From: JAZKAD01 sp040389305
GTDB taxonomy: Bacteria; Pseudomonadota; Alphaproteobacteria; Rickettsiales; Rickettsiaceae
Direction: 5' to 3'
Length of the DNA: 15,119 bases
NCBI GenBank assembly: GCA_040389305.1
Contig: JAZKAD010000026.1
Location: forward strand, 1-15,119
Below the pieces are notes generated by a model. The model made no database searches, was not told the DNA's origin, and worked only from the letters and a program-made list of their open reading frames with translations. The number at the start of each line of letters is the position of its first letter. Position 1 is the first letter of the stretch. Shown here one piece after another: positions 7,311-13,498 of the stretch. Both the position numbers and the translations under genes were made by a program.

Positions 7311-7344
7311 ATTAATTTCAGGAAGAGTAGGGCGTAACTATTTC

Positions 7345-7373
7345 TTGACTAATTACTCCTTAAACTATAGATT
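7345..7373 (+). promoter_or_regulatory. Possible promoter of tlc
   Basis: TTGACT (7345-7350, 5/6 match to the -35 box) is followed 17 bases later by TAGATT (7368-7373, 4/6), or 15 bases later by TATAGA (7366-7371). Either choice would start the transcript close to base 7377-7381, where the stem-loop leader begins. Confidence 0.42.
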
Positions 7374-7376
7374 ATG

Positions 7377-7405
7377 GCCCTAACCGCTTACTATGAGGTT
7401 AGGGC
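7377..7405 (+). promoter_or_regulatory. Stem-loop leader abutting the tlc start codon
   Basis: GCCCTAACC (7377-7385) and GGTTAGGGC (7397-7405) form a perfect 9-bp stem with an 11-nt loop, ending exactly one base before the GTG start at 7406. The only ribosome-binding-like sequence, GAGG (7395-7398), has its last two bases in the stem. A folded leader would hinder initiation, so this could be a translational switch or a 5'-end stabiliser. The structure is seen directly; the role is inferred. Confidence 0.5.
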
Positions 7406-8948
7406 GTGGATAACAACATTAACAACCAAAAGTCTTCACAAAAATCTTTAGCAGGAAATTGGATCCAAAATATTTTGGACTATATCTGGCCTATAGCAAA
7501 ACACGAACTTCCAAAATTTCTATCTATTACATTACTCCTCTTTTGTATTTTGTTTATTCAGAACCTTATCAGGGCTTTGAAAGACGGTATTGTTATTACT
7601 ATGATAGGGACTGAGACTATATCATTTCTCAAGTTCTGGGGGGTGATGCCAGCCGCTTGTCTCATGACAATAATCTATGTTAAGTTGATTAATGTTATGC
7701 GCGGGGAGTATATATTCTATCTTATACTATCCATTTTTCTAATCTTCTTCGGTGTTTTTGGTTTTATTATTTTCCCTAATCATGAAGCATTTCACTTAAG
7801 CCCTGATCGTGCTAGTGAGCTTATCGCACAATGGCCACATTTTAAATGGTTCATCTTACTTCTCTGCAAATGGGGATTTTCCGCGTTTTATATTATAGCA
7901 GAGCTATGGCCAAGCGTAATATTTTCATTATTATTTTGGCAATTCGTAAATAGCGTCACCAGCGTAGATGAATCCAAAAGATTCTATGCCTTGTTTGGCC
8001 TTCTTGGTCAAACTGGTCTTTATATTTCAGGAACGATGCTTGAAAACTTGCCGGCGATCGGAAACTACTTCATCTCGAATTATAATTTAACCTCGGAAAG
8101 AACTGTAGTCTGCGTGCAGTTTGCATTATTTATAGTCGTTCTTCTTGGGGTTGTAGCCCTTGGAACCTTTTGGATGCTGAACCACAGAGTACTTGATGCC
8201 GCGGTTGAAATAAAGTTCACCTCCAAGAAAAAGAATTTATCTATAATAGAGAGCTTAAAAATGGCTCTTTCTTCGAGGTATATTAGGCTAATCGCCATCT
8301 TACTAATATGTTACGGAATTTCTATAAATCTAGTAGAAGGGCCATGGAAAGCGCAAGCAAGCAAAGTATATCCTTCTGCTGATGCATATACTGCATTCGT
8401 TGGAAGTTATCTTAAATATACAGGCATTCTCACGATAATTTTCGTCTTACTTGGAGCGAATATAGTGAGGAGGCTTGGATGGTTTGCAGCGGCGATAATT
8501 NNNNNNNNNNCCCTTTATGGTTTTTGCTACTGGTACATTATTCTTCCTAGTCTCGAATTCAGATGATCTCGCAGGTTGGCTAGTAGTGGCTTTGGCATTT
8601 TCAGACCCTATGATGATAGCCATCGTCATAGGCGCGATCCAAAATGTACTCAGCAAATCAAGCAAGTACACTTTGTTTGATTCCACCAAAGAAATGGCTT
8701 ATGTGCCCTTGCCAGATGAGCTGAAAACCCGAGGTAAAGCTGCAGCTGACGTTGTCGGAACTAAGCTTGGAAAATCAGCTAGCGCATTATTGCAGTCTGT
8801 AATTTTTATGATAGTTCCTGCGGCCACTTATCAGTCCATCTCTATGTATTTGATGATAGTTTTCATTGGCATATGCATAATTTGGCTATGGGCAGTGCGC
8901 GAGCTAAGCGTAGAATACAAGAAAGCTACGGAATTGAGCCAAGGATGA
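7406..8948 (+). CDS. tlc: ATP/ADP translocase (Tlc family), interrupted by an assembly gap
   Basis: This inner-membrane nucleotide transporter exchanges host ATP for bacterial ADP in obligate intracellular bacteria. Recognisable Tlc segments include IWPIAKHELPKFL, RALKDGIVITMIGTETISFLKFWGV, FKWFILLLCKWGFSAFYIIAELWP, KRFYALFGLLGQTGLYISG, YGISINLVEGPWK, and after the gap IQNVLSKSSKYTLFDSTKEMAYVPL and KLGKSASALLQS. About 12 hydrophobic helices are spread over roughly 510 residues, normal for the family. Ten Ns (8501-8510) shift the frame: codons run 7406-8500, then resume in another frame at 8511 (CCC TTT ATG). From remembered Rickettsia Tlc sequences I expect one missing threonine codon between AAII and PFMVF, so the true gap may be 3 bases and the gene intact. 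Start is GTG at 7406; an in-frame stop at 7400-7402 excludes earlier starts. The stop overlaps trmB (ATGA). Confidence 0.93.
8501..8510. other. Assembly gap (10 N)
   Basis: Ten unknown bases inside tlc. The coding frame before and after does not agree with a length of 10, so the number is probably a placeholder. Confidence 0.95.
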
Positions 8949-9610
8949 GTCAGAACAAATCCTTTGCTCGAAGAATAGGAAAATCTCTGTCGAAGCTACA
9001 GCTCGGCCTGCTTAAAGACGAGCTGCCTCGATATCTCTTAGACCCCGAAAAACTTCCGCATAAGGACAAGTATATAGCGGAGATTGGGATTGGAATGGGC
9101 GATCATTTTGTAGAGCGCGCCAGACTAGACCAAAGCGCTTTGCATATTGGATTTGAACCTTACTTGAATGGGGTGGCTAATAGCCTGAAGATTATACAAG
9201 AAAATGAAATAGCCAACATATTGCTATGGCCAGACGACGTAGACTTAGTGATAAGCGCTCTGCCTGACAATATTTTAGATGAATTATATATTTTATTCCC
9301 AGATCCTTGGCCAAAAACCCCCCACCATAAGCGCAGAATTTTAAACAAGGCAAGGATCAAGCAGTTTGCATCCAAGATAAAGACAGATGGGATCTTGTAT
9401 TTTGTGTCTGATATATTGCATTATTTTGATGCGGCAGAGGAAGTGATATCAGGCAGTAATTTATTTAAGGATATCAAGACTAGTGATGAGCCTTATGAAG
9501 GATATATCAAAACTAAATACCATCATAAGGCAGACCTAGAAGGTAGGAGCGCTAGATTTTTAGTGGCCAAAAGGAAAGCGTCCGAAAGCAACCAAACGCC
9601 CTCCTCTTAA
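8945..9610 (+). CDS. trmB: tRNA (guanine-N7-)-methyltransferase
   Basis: The 221-residue SAM-dependent enzyme makes m7G46 in tRNA variable loops. I chose the ATG at 8945 because it overlaps the tlc stop as ATGA, has AAGG just before it, and gives the usual N-terminus with RRIGKSLSKLQ; in-frame ATGs at 8873 and 8885 lie inside tlc. Visible motifs are the SAM site EIGIGMGDH at 46-54, the GFEPYLNG second motif at 69-76, the TrmB signature LFPDPWPK at 117-124 with HHKRRI at 127-132, and the C-terminal PYEGYIKTKYHHK with the tail GRSARFLVAKRK. Length is typical. It converges on atpD with 22 bases between stop codons. Confidence 0.95.
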   Translation: MSQNKSFARRIGKSLSKLQLGLLKDELPRYLLDPEKLPHKDKYIAEIGIGMGDHFVERARLDQSALHIGFEPYLNGVANSLKIIQENEIANILLWPDDVDLVISALPDNILDELYILFPDPWPKTPHHKRRILNKARIKQFASKIKTDGILYFVSDILHYFDAAEEVISGSNLFKDIKTSDEPYEGYIKTKYHHKADLEGRSARFLVAKRKASESNQTPSS

Positions 9611-9637
9611 GCAAGCCTAATCTTAAACAAGCCTAAG
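9606..9637. repeat. 16-bp tandem duplication across two convergent stop codons
   Basis: CTTAAGCAAGCCTAAT (9606-9621) is followed directly by CTTAAACAAGCCTAAG (9622-9637), 14 of 16 positions identical. The first copy carries the trmB stop (TAA, 9608-9610), the second the atpD stop (9633-9635 on the other strand). It looks like a small local duplication. No hairpin terminator is evident between the two convergent genes. Confidence 0.65.
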
Positions 9638-11066
9638 CACTTTTCTTCTCTAGCTTCTTCGCTTTTTCAATTGCCTCTTCTATGCTACCCACCATATAGA
9701 AAGCGTTTTCGGGTAAATGATCGTATTTACCAGAAATCAGACCTTTAAAGCCAGCTATCGTATCTGCAAGTTGCACAAATTTACCAGGAGCACCTGTGAA
9801 TACTTCTGCCACGTGGAAAGGTTGCGATAGGAATCTTTGTATCTTACGTGCGCGCGCAACAACCAATTTATCTTCCTCCGACAACTCATCCATCCCCAAA
9901 ATCGCGATGATATCTTGCAAGGATTTATATGTTTGCAGAATCTTTTGCACATCTCTCGCTATTTGATAATGCTCTTCACCAACTATTTCTGGGTCCAGCA
10001 TTTGCGAGTTACTATCCAAAGGATCGACGGCTGGATAAATTCCTATCTCCGCAATTTGGCGGCTAAGTACAGTAGTTGCGTCAAGATGGGCAAATGATGC
10101 TGCGGGTGCCGGATCAGTTAGATCATCCGCGGGCACGTAAATCGCTTGAACAGAAGTAATAGAGCCATTTTTTGTAGAAGTGATCCTCTCCTGCATAGCA
10201 CCCATATCTGTCGCAAGAGTTGGTTGATATCCAACTGCCGAAGGTATGCGCCCTAAAGTCGCAGATACTTCAGCCCCAGCTTGTGTAAAGCGGAAAATAT
10301 TATCAACAAAAAATAGAACGTCTTGTCCGCCCTCTAAGTCTCTAAAATGCTCTGCTATAGTAAGCCCCGTAAGTGCAACACGAGCTCTAGCACCAGGTGG
10401 CTCATTCATCTGGCCATATACCAGAGATACTTTAGATTTTTCCGGCTCAGAGACGTTGATCACACCAGAATCCATCATTTCGTGATATAAATCATTTCCT
10501 TCGCGCGTTCTCTCTCCAACCCCTGCAAATACTGTATATCCACCATGGGCTTTGGCAACGTTATTGATAAGCTCCATAATAAGCACCGTCTTACCAACGC
10601 CCGCTCCTCCAAAAAGCCCTACTTTGCCGCCTTTGGCATAAGGAGCTAGCAAATCGATTACCTTGATTCCAGTAATTAGAATATTTTTATCAGTGGATTG
10701 ATTGATGAACTCTGGGGCAAGTGCGTGAATCGAGGAAGTGGTCTTGACTTTTAAAGCACCAAGTCCATCTATCGGCTCACCTATAACATTCAAGATGCGT
10801 CCCAATGTTTCCTTGCCAACTGGCACCATGATAGGGCGCCCCGTATCCGTCACTTTATCACCACGCACTAAACCATCTGTAGAGCTCATGGCTATGCATC
10901 TAACCACAGAATCACCAATATGCTGAGCCACTTCCAGCACCAGCTTCTGACCGTGATTATCACATTCCAATGCATTCAAAATTTGCGGCATTGTACCTTC
11001 TCCGAACTCAACATCTACTATTGCAGAGATTACTTGAACGATTTTGCCACTATTTTTATCTGTCAT
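9633..11066 (-). CDS. atpD: ATP synthase F1 subunit beta
   Basis: The 477-residue catalytic subunit of the F1Fo ATP synthase binds and makes ATP on the cytoplasmic face of the membrane. The P-loop GGAGVGKT is at 153-160, the catalytic GERTREGNDL (with the Glu of GER) at 184-193, the Walker B segment DVLFFVDNIFRF near 249-260, and DELSEED near 394-400. Length is normal. The start at 11066 is supported by AAGGT a few bases upstream on the minus strand. Unusually, neither atpG upstream nor atpC downstream is present: the next gene upstream is a tautomerase, and trmB converges from downstream. The operon is therefore split here, consistent with the dispersed atp genes of Rickettsiales. Confidence 0.98.
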   Translation of the reverse strand: MTDKNSGKIVQVISAIVDVEFGEGTMPQILNALECDNHGQKLVLEVAQHIGDSVVRCIAMSSTDGLVRGDKVTDTGRPIMVPVGKETLGRILNVIGEPIDGLGALKVKTTSSIHALAPEFINQSTDKNILITGIKVIDLLAPYAKGGKVGLFGGAGVGKTVLIMELINNVAKAHGGYTVFAGVGERTREGNDLYHEMMDSGVINVSEPEKSKVSLVYGQMNEPPGARARVALTGLTIAEHFRDLEGGQDVLFFVDNIFRFTQAGAEVSATLGRIPSAVGYQPTLATDMGAMQERITSTKNGSITSVQAIYVPADDLTDPAPAASFAHLDATTVLSRQIAEIGIYPAVDPLDSNSQMLDPEIVGEEHYQIARDVQKILQTYKSLQDIIAILGMDELSEEDKLVVARARKIQRFLSQPFHVAEVFTGAPGKFVQLADTIAGFKGLISGKYDHLPENAFYMVGSIEEAIEKAKKLEKKSA

Positions 11067-11112
11067 TTTCTACCTTATATATTTGAGGCTGCATACTACC
11101 TTGCGAGAAGAG

Positions 11113-11131
11113 AATTCTAAAATAGAGAATT
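11113..11131 (-). terminator. Weak hairpin between tautomerase gene and atpD
   Basis: AATTCT (11113-11118) and AGAATT (11126-11131) form a 6-bp stem with a 7-nt loop, ten bases past the tautomerase stop. It is AT-rich and has no U-run behind it, so it would terminate poorly at best; it may instead lie in the atpD leader. Confidence 0.18.
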
Positions 11132-11140
11132 ATTCCTAGC

Positions 11141-11332
11141 TTAAGGCGAAGTGTCAATTTTTAGCTTGCCACCTACAGCATAGTCATTTGGCATTATATC
11201 TTGCAAGATGATTCTAACTGCTTCGGGCTTTGTCCCTATGGAATCACAAATAGCTTCTGTGACTTTTGCCACTAAGGCTCTCTTTTGCTCGTCACTTCTA
11301 CCATGCATAAGATGGATATGTACTATAGGCAT
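11141..11332 (-). CDS. 4-oxalocrotonate tautomerase family protein
   Basis: A 63-codon protein of the 4-OT family of small tautomerases, which use the N-terminal proline, exposed after Met removal, as general base. Numbering from that proline, Pro1, Arg11 and Arg39, the three key catalytic positions of 4-OT, are all present, followed by PNDYAVGGKL, the beta-hairpin around position 50 (here Tyr) that completes the active site in the hexamer. Length is typical. A strong Shine-Dalgarno GAGAGGG (about 11340-11346) precedes the ATG. No aromatic degradation genes are nearby, so the substrate is unknown and the classical 4-oxalocrotonate reaction should not be assumed. Confidence 0.9.
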   Translation of the reverse strand: MPIVHIHLMHGRSDEQKRALVAKVTEAICDSIGTKPEAVRIILQDIMPNDYAVGGKLKIDTSP

Positions 11333-11358
11333 TATAACCCTCTCTTTTTAGATCATTT

Positions 11359-11387
11359 AGAATAATATTAATACCCTCACTTTCCAA
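11359..11387 (-). promoter_or_regulatory. Possible promoter of the tautomerase gene
   Basis: On the minus strand TTGGAA (11382-11387) and TATTCT (11359-11364) are 17 bases apart, each 4/6 to consensus. Transcription would start about 20 bases before the tautomerase ATG. It may also drive atpD, which follows with 74 bases between. Confidence 0.38.
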
Positions 11388-11412
11388 ATTAATAAAGCTT
11401 ATAATTACTAGC

Positions 11413-11463
11413 TAATATCAAGTTAGAGTTAGCTTGTGATATTATAAATTGTGATATTATAAA
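11413..11463. promoter_or_regulatory. Hairpin and 15-bp tandem repeat in divergent intergenic region
   Basis: TAATATCAAG (11413-11422) can pair with CTTGTGATATTA (11433-11444) around a 10-nt loop with a 2-nt bulge. The right arm overlaps the first of two perfect tandem copies of TTGTGATATTATAAA (11434-11448 and 11449-11463). The element lies between divergent genes (tautomerase to the left, LRR protein to the right), where an operator or upstream promoter element would be expected. No regulator can be named. The rest of the 261-base gap shows no gene. Confidence 0.4.
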
Positions 11464-11593
11464 TCAGAAAGCGGTGAGTCTTGCAAAAATCCTCGATAAC
11501 CCTCCCATTATACACTTACTATAAAACTTCTCTTAACAATCATCAACATTTATGCTACTGTGATAATAATCAATCATGTAGTGAGTAATTGTT

Positions 11594-12217
11594 ATGATTT
11601 CATCAAGAACTTCATCCCCAGAGTCATCTTCACCTGTTAGACTTGCAAATACAAATAGTGGAGTAGCACCTGCATCAACTGATCCTTCATCAATGACTAA
11701 TACTCCAGTCGATGTAGTAGCTCTCTCTCAAGAAGCAATAGGGAGAATAACAATGCCAACAAAAGAGGTTCCAGAATATCTAAAAGCTATAATAGAAACT
11801 ATAGACAAGAAGGATCCAAATGTTACATGTTTAAAATTATATAACAAAGGTTTAACCACTCACGATATAATAATCATCTGCAAGCACCTAGAGCATAATC
11901 CACATATCACCCATCTTTACGTGGGCAGCAACGACATAGGCGACGCTGGAGCAATTGCGCTAGCTAAAAACACTGCCATTACCAGACTTGATGCATTCGG
12001 CAACAACATAGATGATGCCGGGGCAATAGCACTCGCTCAAAACACTACCATTACCAGACTTGATATAGGCAAAAACAAGATCCACGATGATGGGGCAATG
12101 GCACTCGCTGAAAATACTACCATTTATTATCTTTATGCAAAAGAGAACAAGTTCAGTGGCGCTGCTGCAATTGCATTAAATCAACGCGTGTATAGAGGTC
12201 CCGCTGTGGTAGAGTAA
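11594..12217 (+). CDS. Leucine-rich-repeat (RNI-like) protein, candidate effector
   Basis: A 207-residue protein. Residues 1-60 are rich in Ser, Thr and Pro without a signal peptide or membrane helix. From about 77 there are leucine-rich repeats of the ribonuclease-inhibitor type: a divergent 28-residue unit (77-104), three regular 24-residue units (105-128, 129-152, 153-176) with the pattern ITxLxxxxNxIxDxGAxALAxNT, and a partial unit to about 197. Such repeats make a curved protein-binding surface and occur in secreted effectors of intracellular bacteria. The flexible N-terminus would suit a type IV secretion substrate, but nothing in the sequence proves secretion. The C-terminal ten residues depart from the repeat, so the protein ends abruptly. 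A weak AGTGAG lies eight bases before the ATG. The exact binding partner is unknown. Confidence 0.85.
   Translation: MISSRTSSPESSSPVRLANTNSGVAPASTDPSSMTNTPVDVVALSQEAIGRITMPTKEVPEYLKAIIETIDKKDPNVTCLKLYNKGLTTHDIIIICKHLEHNPHITHLYVGSNDIGDAGAIALAKNTAITRLDAFGNNIDDAGAIALAQNTTITRLDIGKNKIHDDGAMALAENTTIYYLYAKENKFSGAAAIALNQRVYRGPAVVE
11906..12121 (+). repeat. Three 72-bp tandem repeat units in the LRR gene
   Basis: Units 11906-11977, 11978-12049 and 12050-12121 each encode 24 residues and share most of the GAxGCxATxGCxCTxGCT core encoding GAIALA or GAMALA. Units 1 and 2 are the most alike at the DNA level, which suggests recent unit duplication and a possible source of length variation between strains. 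Confidence 0.75.
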
Positions 12218-12473
12218 AAGGACCCCCACTCCTGTGCCAGTAGCTTACCCCAGCAAGTCCCAAGGATGTTCCTGGCGTTAAATAATAGGTGCACAAAGCC
12301 GATTCAAAAATCGATTAGATCATTTAAAAATGGAACCTGGTATTACAAAAAATTTACAAATCGGTACCTGGCTTATTGAATAGTGAAGCGAGCTTAAGGC
12401 GATGATAAGAAAGATTTTATGCCTTTATTAGAGAATTCTGGTAACCAGAGAGGTGTATCTTATCCGATGATTC
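12218..12473. other. Intergenic region between LRR gene and terC
   Basis: The two genes converge here across 256 bases. The terC-proximal half holds the rlmD remnant. The half next to the LRR gene is more GC-rich than other gaps in the window (for example GGACCCCCACTCCTG at 12220-12234) but I recognise nothing in it. A small palindrome TCTGGTAACCAGA lies at 12437-12449. No intrinsic terminator with a T-run is apparent for either gene. Confidence 0.5.
12354..12401 (-). pseudogene. Remnant of an rlmD 3' end
   Basis: Aligned without gaps to the end of rlmD (offset 1145 bases), 12347-12394 is identical at 37 of 48 positions to 13492-13539, including the stop codon. In the same frame the minus strand reads LKLASLFNKPGTDL then stop, against LELVALFDKTGIDL then stop in RlmD (8 of 14 identical). 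An in-frame stop at 12417-12419 and no longer open frame show it is not a working gene. Weaker similarity that needs gaps may continue towards the terC stop (for example GGTTACCAGAATTCT near 12435-12450 on the minus strand). It is probably what remains of a duplicated rlmD. Confidence 0.6.
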
Positions 12474-13211
12474 TTAACCCCTCCTTTTTTTCTTTGAACG
12501 AGATACGTGGTTTATACACTCTATTAATAATGCGAATGACATAGATGCATATAAGTACCCCTTAGGTATATGGAATCCCATGCCGTCTGCAATTAGACTA
12601 CAGCCAACCATAAGTAAAAAACCCAGACACAATATAACTATTGTTTGATGTGCATTGATAAATAACATTAGAGGCTTACTAGACAATAGCATAATGATAA
12701 TAGATATAATAATTGCAATAATCATTATCACTACATCCTCTACCATCCCTACTGCTACAATAATTGAATCAAGAGAAAAGACTGCATCTAGTAATATTAT
12801 CTGAAATATAATAGCCCAAAATCCTACTTTGCTTACAGAAACATTTTTTTTATCACTATCTTCTGCTTTAGCTACACCTTCAATGCGATTGTGTAATTCT
12901 GTAGTGGCTTTAAATACAAGAAAAAAACCACCGCCCAAGAGAATGATATCTTTCCAAGAAAATGACTTACCCAACACTTGAATCCAGGGTTTTGTAAGAC
13001 TCATAATCCATGAAATACTAAGCAGAAGACCAATCCTCATAAATAGCGCAATGCTCAAACCTATAATCCGCGCTTTGTCTCGCTGATTCGGGGGCAGTTT
13101 ATCGGCAAGAATTGCTATAAATATCAAATTATCGATACCAAGTATGATCTCTAGTACGACAAGACTCACTAAGCCAGTTATCGTGGATGGTTCGAAAAGC
13201 CACTCTATCAT
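12474..13211 (-). CDS. TerC-family integral membrane protein
   Basis: A 245-residue membrane protein with about seven hydrophobic helices. The TerC hallmarks are two repeats each with acidic residues in the membrane: LEIILGIDNLIFIAIL near 20-35 with LPPNQRDKAR after it, and LLDAVFSLDSIIVAVGMV near 139-156. The length corresponds to the core TerC domain without the C-terminal CBS/CorC domains of longer relatives. Family members are linked to metal (manganese) export and to tellurite resistance; which applies here is not known. The C-terminus SRSKKKRRG is strongly basic. It lies 287 bases downstream of rlmD on the same strand and may have its own promoter; no strong Shine-Dalgarno precedes the ATG at 13211. 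Confidence 0.9.
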   Translation of the reverse strand: MIEWLFEPSTITGLVSLVVLEIILGIDNLIFIAILADKLPPNQRDKARIIGLSIALFMRIGLLLSISWIMSLTKPWIQVLGKSFSWKDIILLGGGFFLVFKATTELHNRIEGVAKAEDSDKKNVSVSKVGFWAIIFQIILLDAVFSLDSIIVAVGMVEDVVIMIIAIIISIIIMLLSSKPLMLFINAHQTIVILCLGFLLMVGCSLIADGMGFHIPKGYLYASMSFALLIECINHVSRSKKKRRG

Positions 13212-13498
13212 CTTAAAACTCTATATTTTTTAATTAACATCACTTCTGTTCTATCTAAGAATCATCGTCCATGGCAATGATTCTCTGCGTACTAAATACT
13301 ATTTTATGAATGAAGTATAGAATCTACATGAGTATAGACTACAAAAACTATAAAATATTGGCAAGTACAGAATTGAAGACGGGCATTTGCTAATTAACTC
13401 TTGCGCAATTGGGACTCGCCCTACGATTCCTCTCGCTGAAACATTTTGTCTAATTTTTGAACATGAAAATAGAGTCAATTGATATATCCAAAAAAAAT
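13212..13498. other. Intergenic region upstream of terC
   Basis: These 287 bases separate rlmD from terC. An 8-bp perfect stem (AGAATCAT 13258-13265 with ATGATTCT 13277-13284, 11-nt loop) stands about 50 bases before the terC start and could be part of its leader. No known riboswitch could be recognised; in particular I did not detect a clear yybP-ykoY (manganese) motif, which controls many terC-family genes. No gene is evident. Confidence 0.45.

Noticed and set aside
7230..7405. A tRNA or other structured RNA gene between fmt and tlc
   Set aside because: No cloverleaf or T-arm consensus is present; the structure is explained by the palindrome and the tlc leader stem-loop.
8873..8944. Longer trmB start inside tlc
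   Set aside because: The ATG at 8945 overlaps the tlc stop as ATGA and gives a family-typical N-terminus; the upstream starts are in coding sequence of tlc.
8517..8948. Separate membrane protein gene after the N gap
   Set aside because: Its residues continue the Tlc family sequence without loss, so it is the second part of tlc split by a gap of wrong length.
9837..10926. Several plus-strand open frames opposite atpD
   Set aside because: They are antisense shadows of a highly conserved gene and lack any family resemblance.
12218..12379. A stop-free frame of 53 codons directly continuing the LRR gene after its TAA
   Set aside because: It has no recognisable repeat or domain, and its distal part overlaps the rlmD remnant on the other strand, so it is probably chance rather than a read-through extension or a broken longer LRR protein.
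13302..13495. Stop-poor minus-strand frame between rlmD and terC that could be a small gene
   Set aside because: It has no ATG, no ribosome binding site and no recognisable similarity, and such a stretch is plausible by chance.
13212..13498. Manganese (yybP-ykoY) riboswitch upstream of terC
   Set aside because: Only a simple 8-bp hairpin is visible; I could not find the conserved paired loops of that riboswitch.
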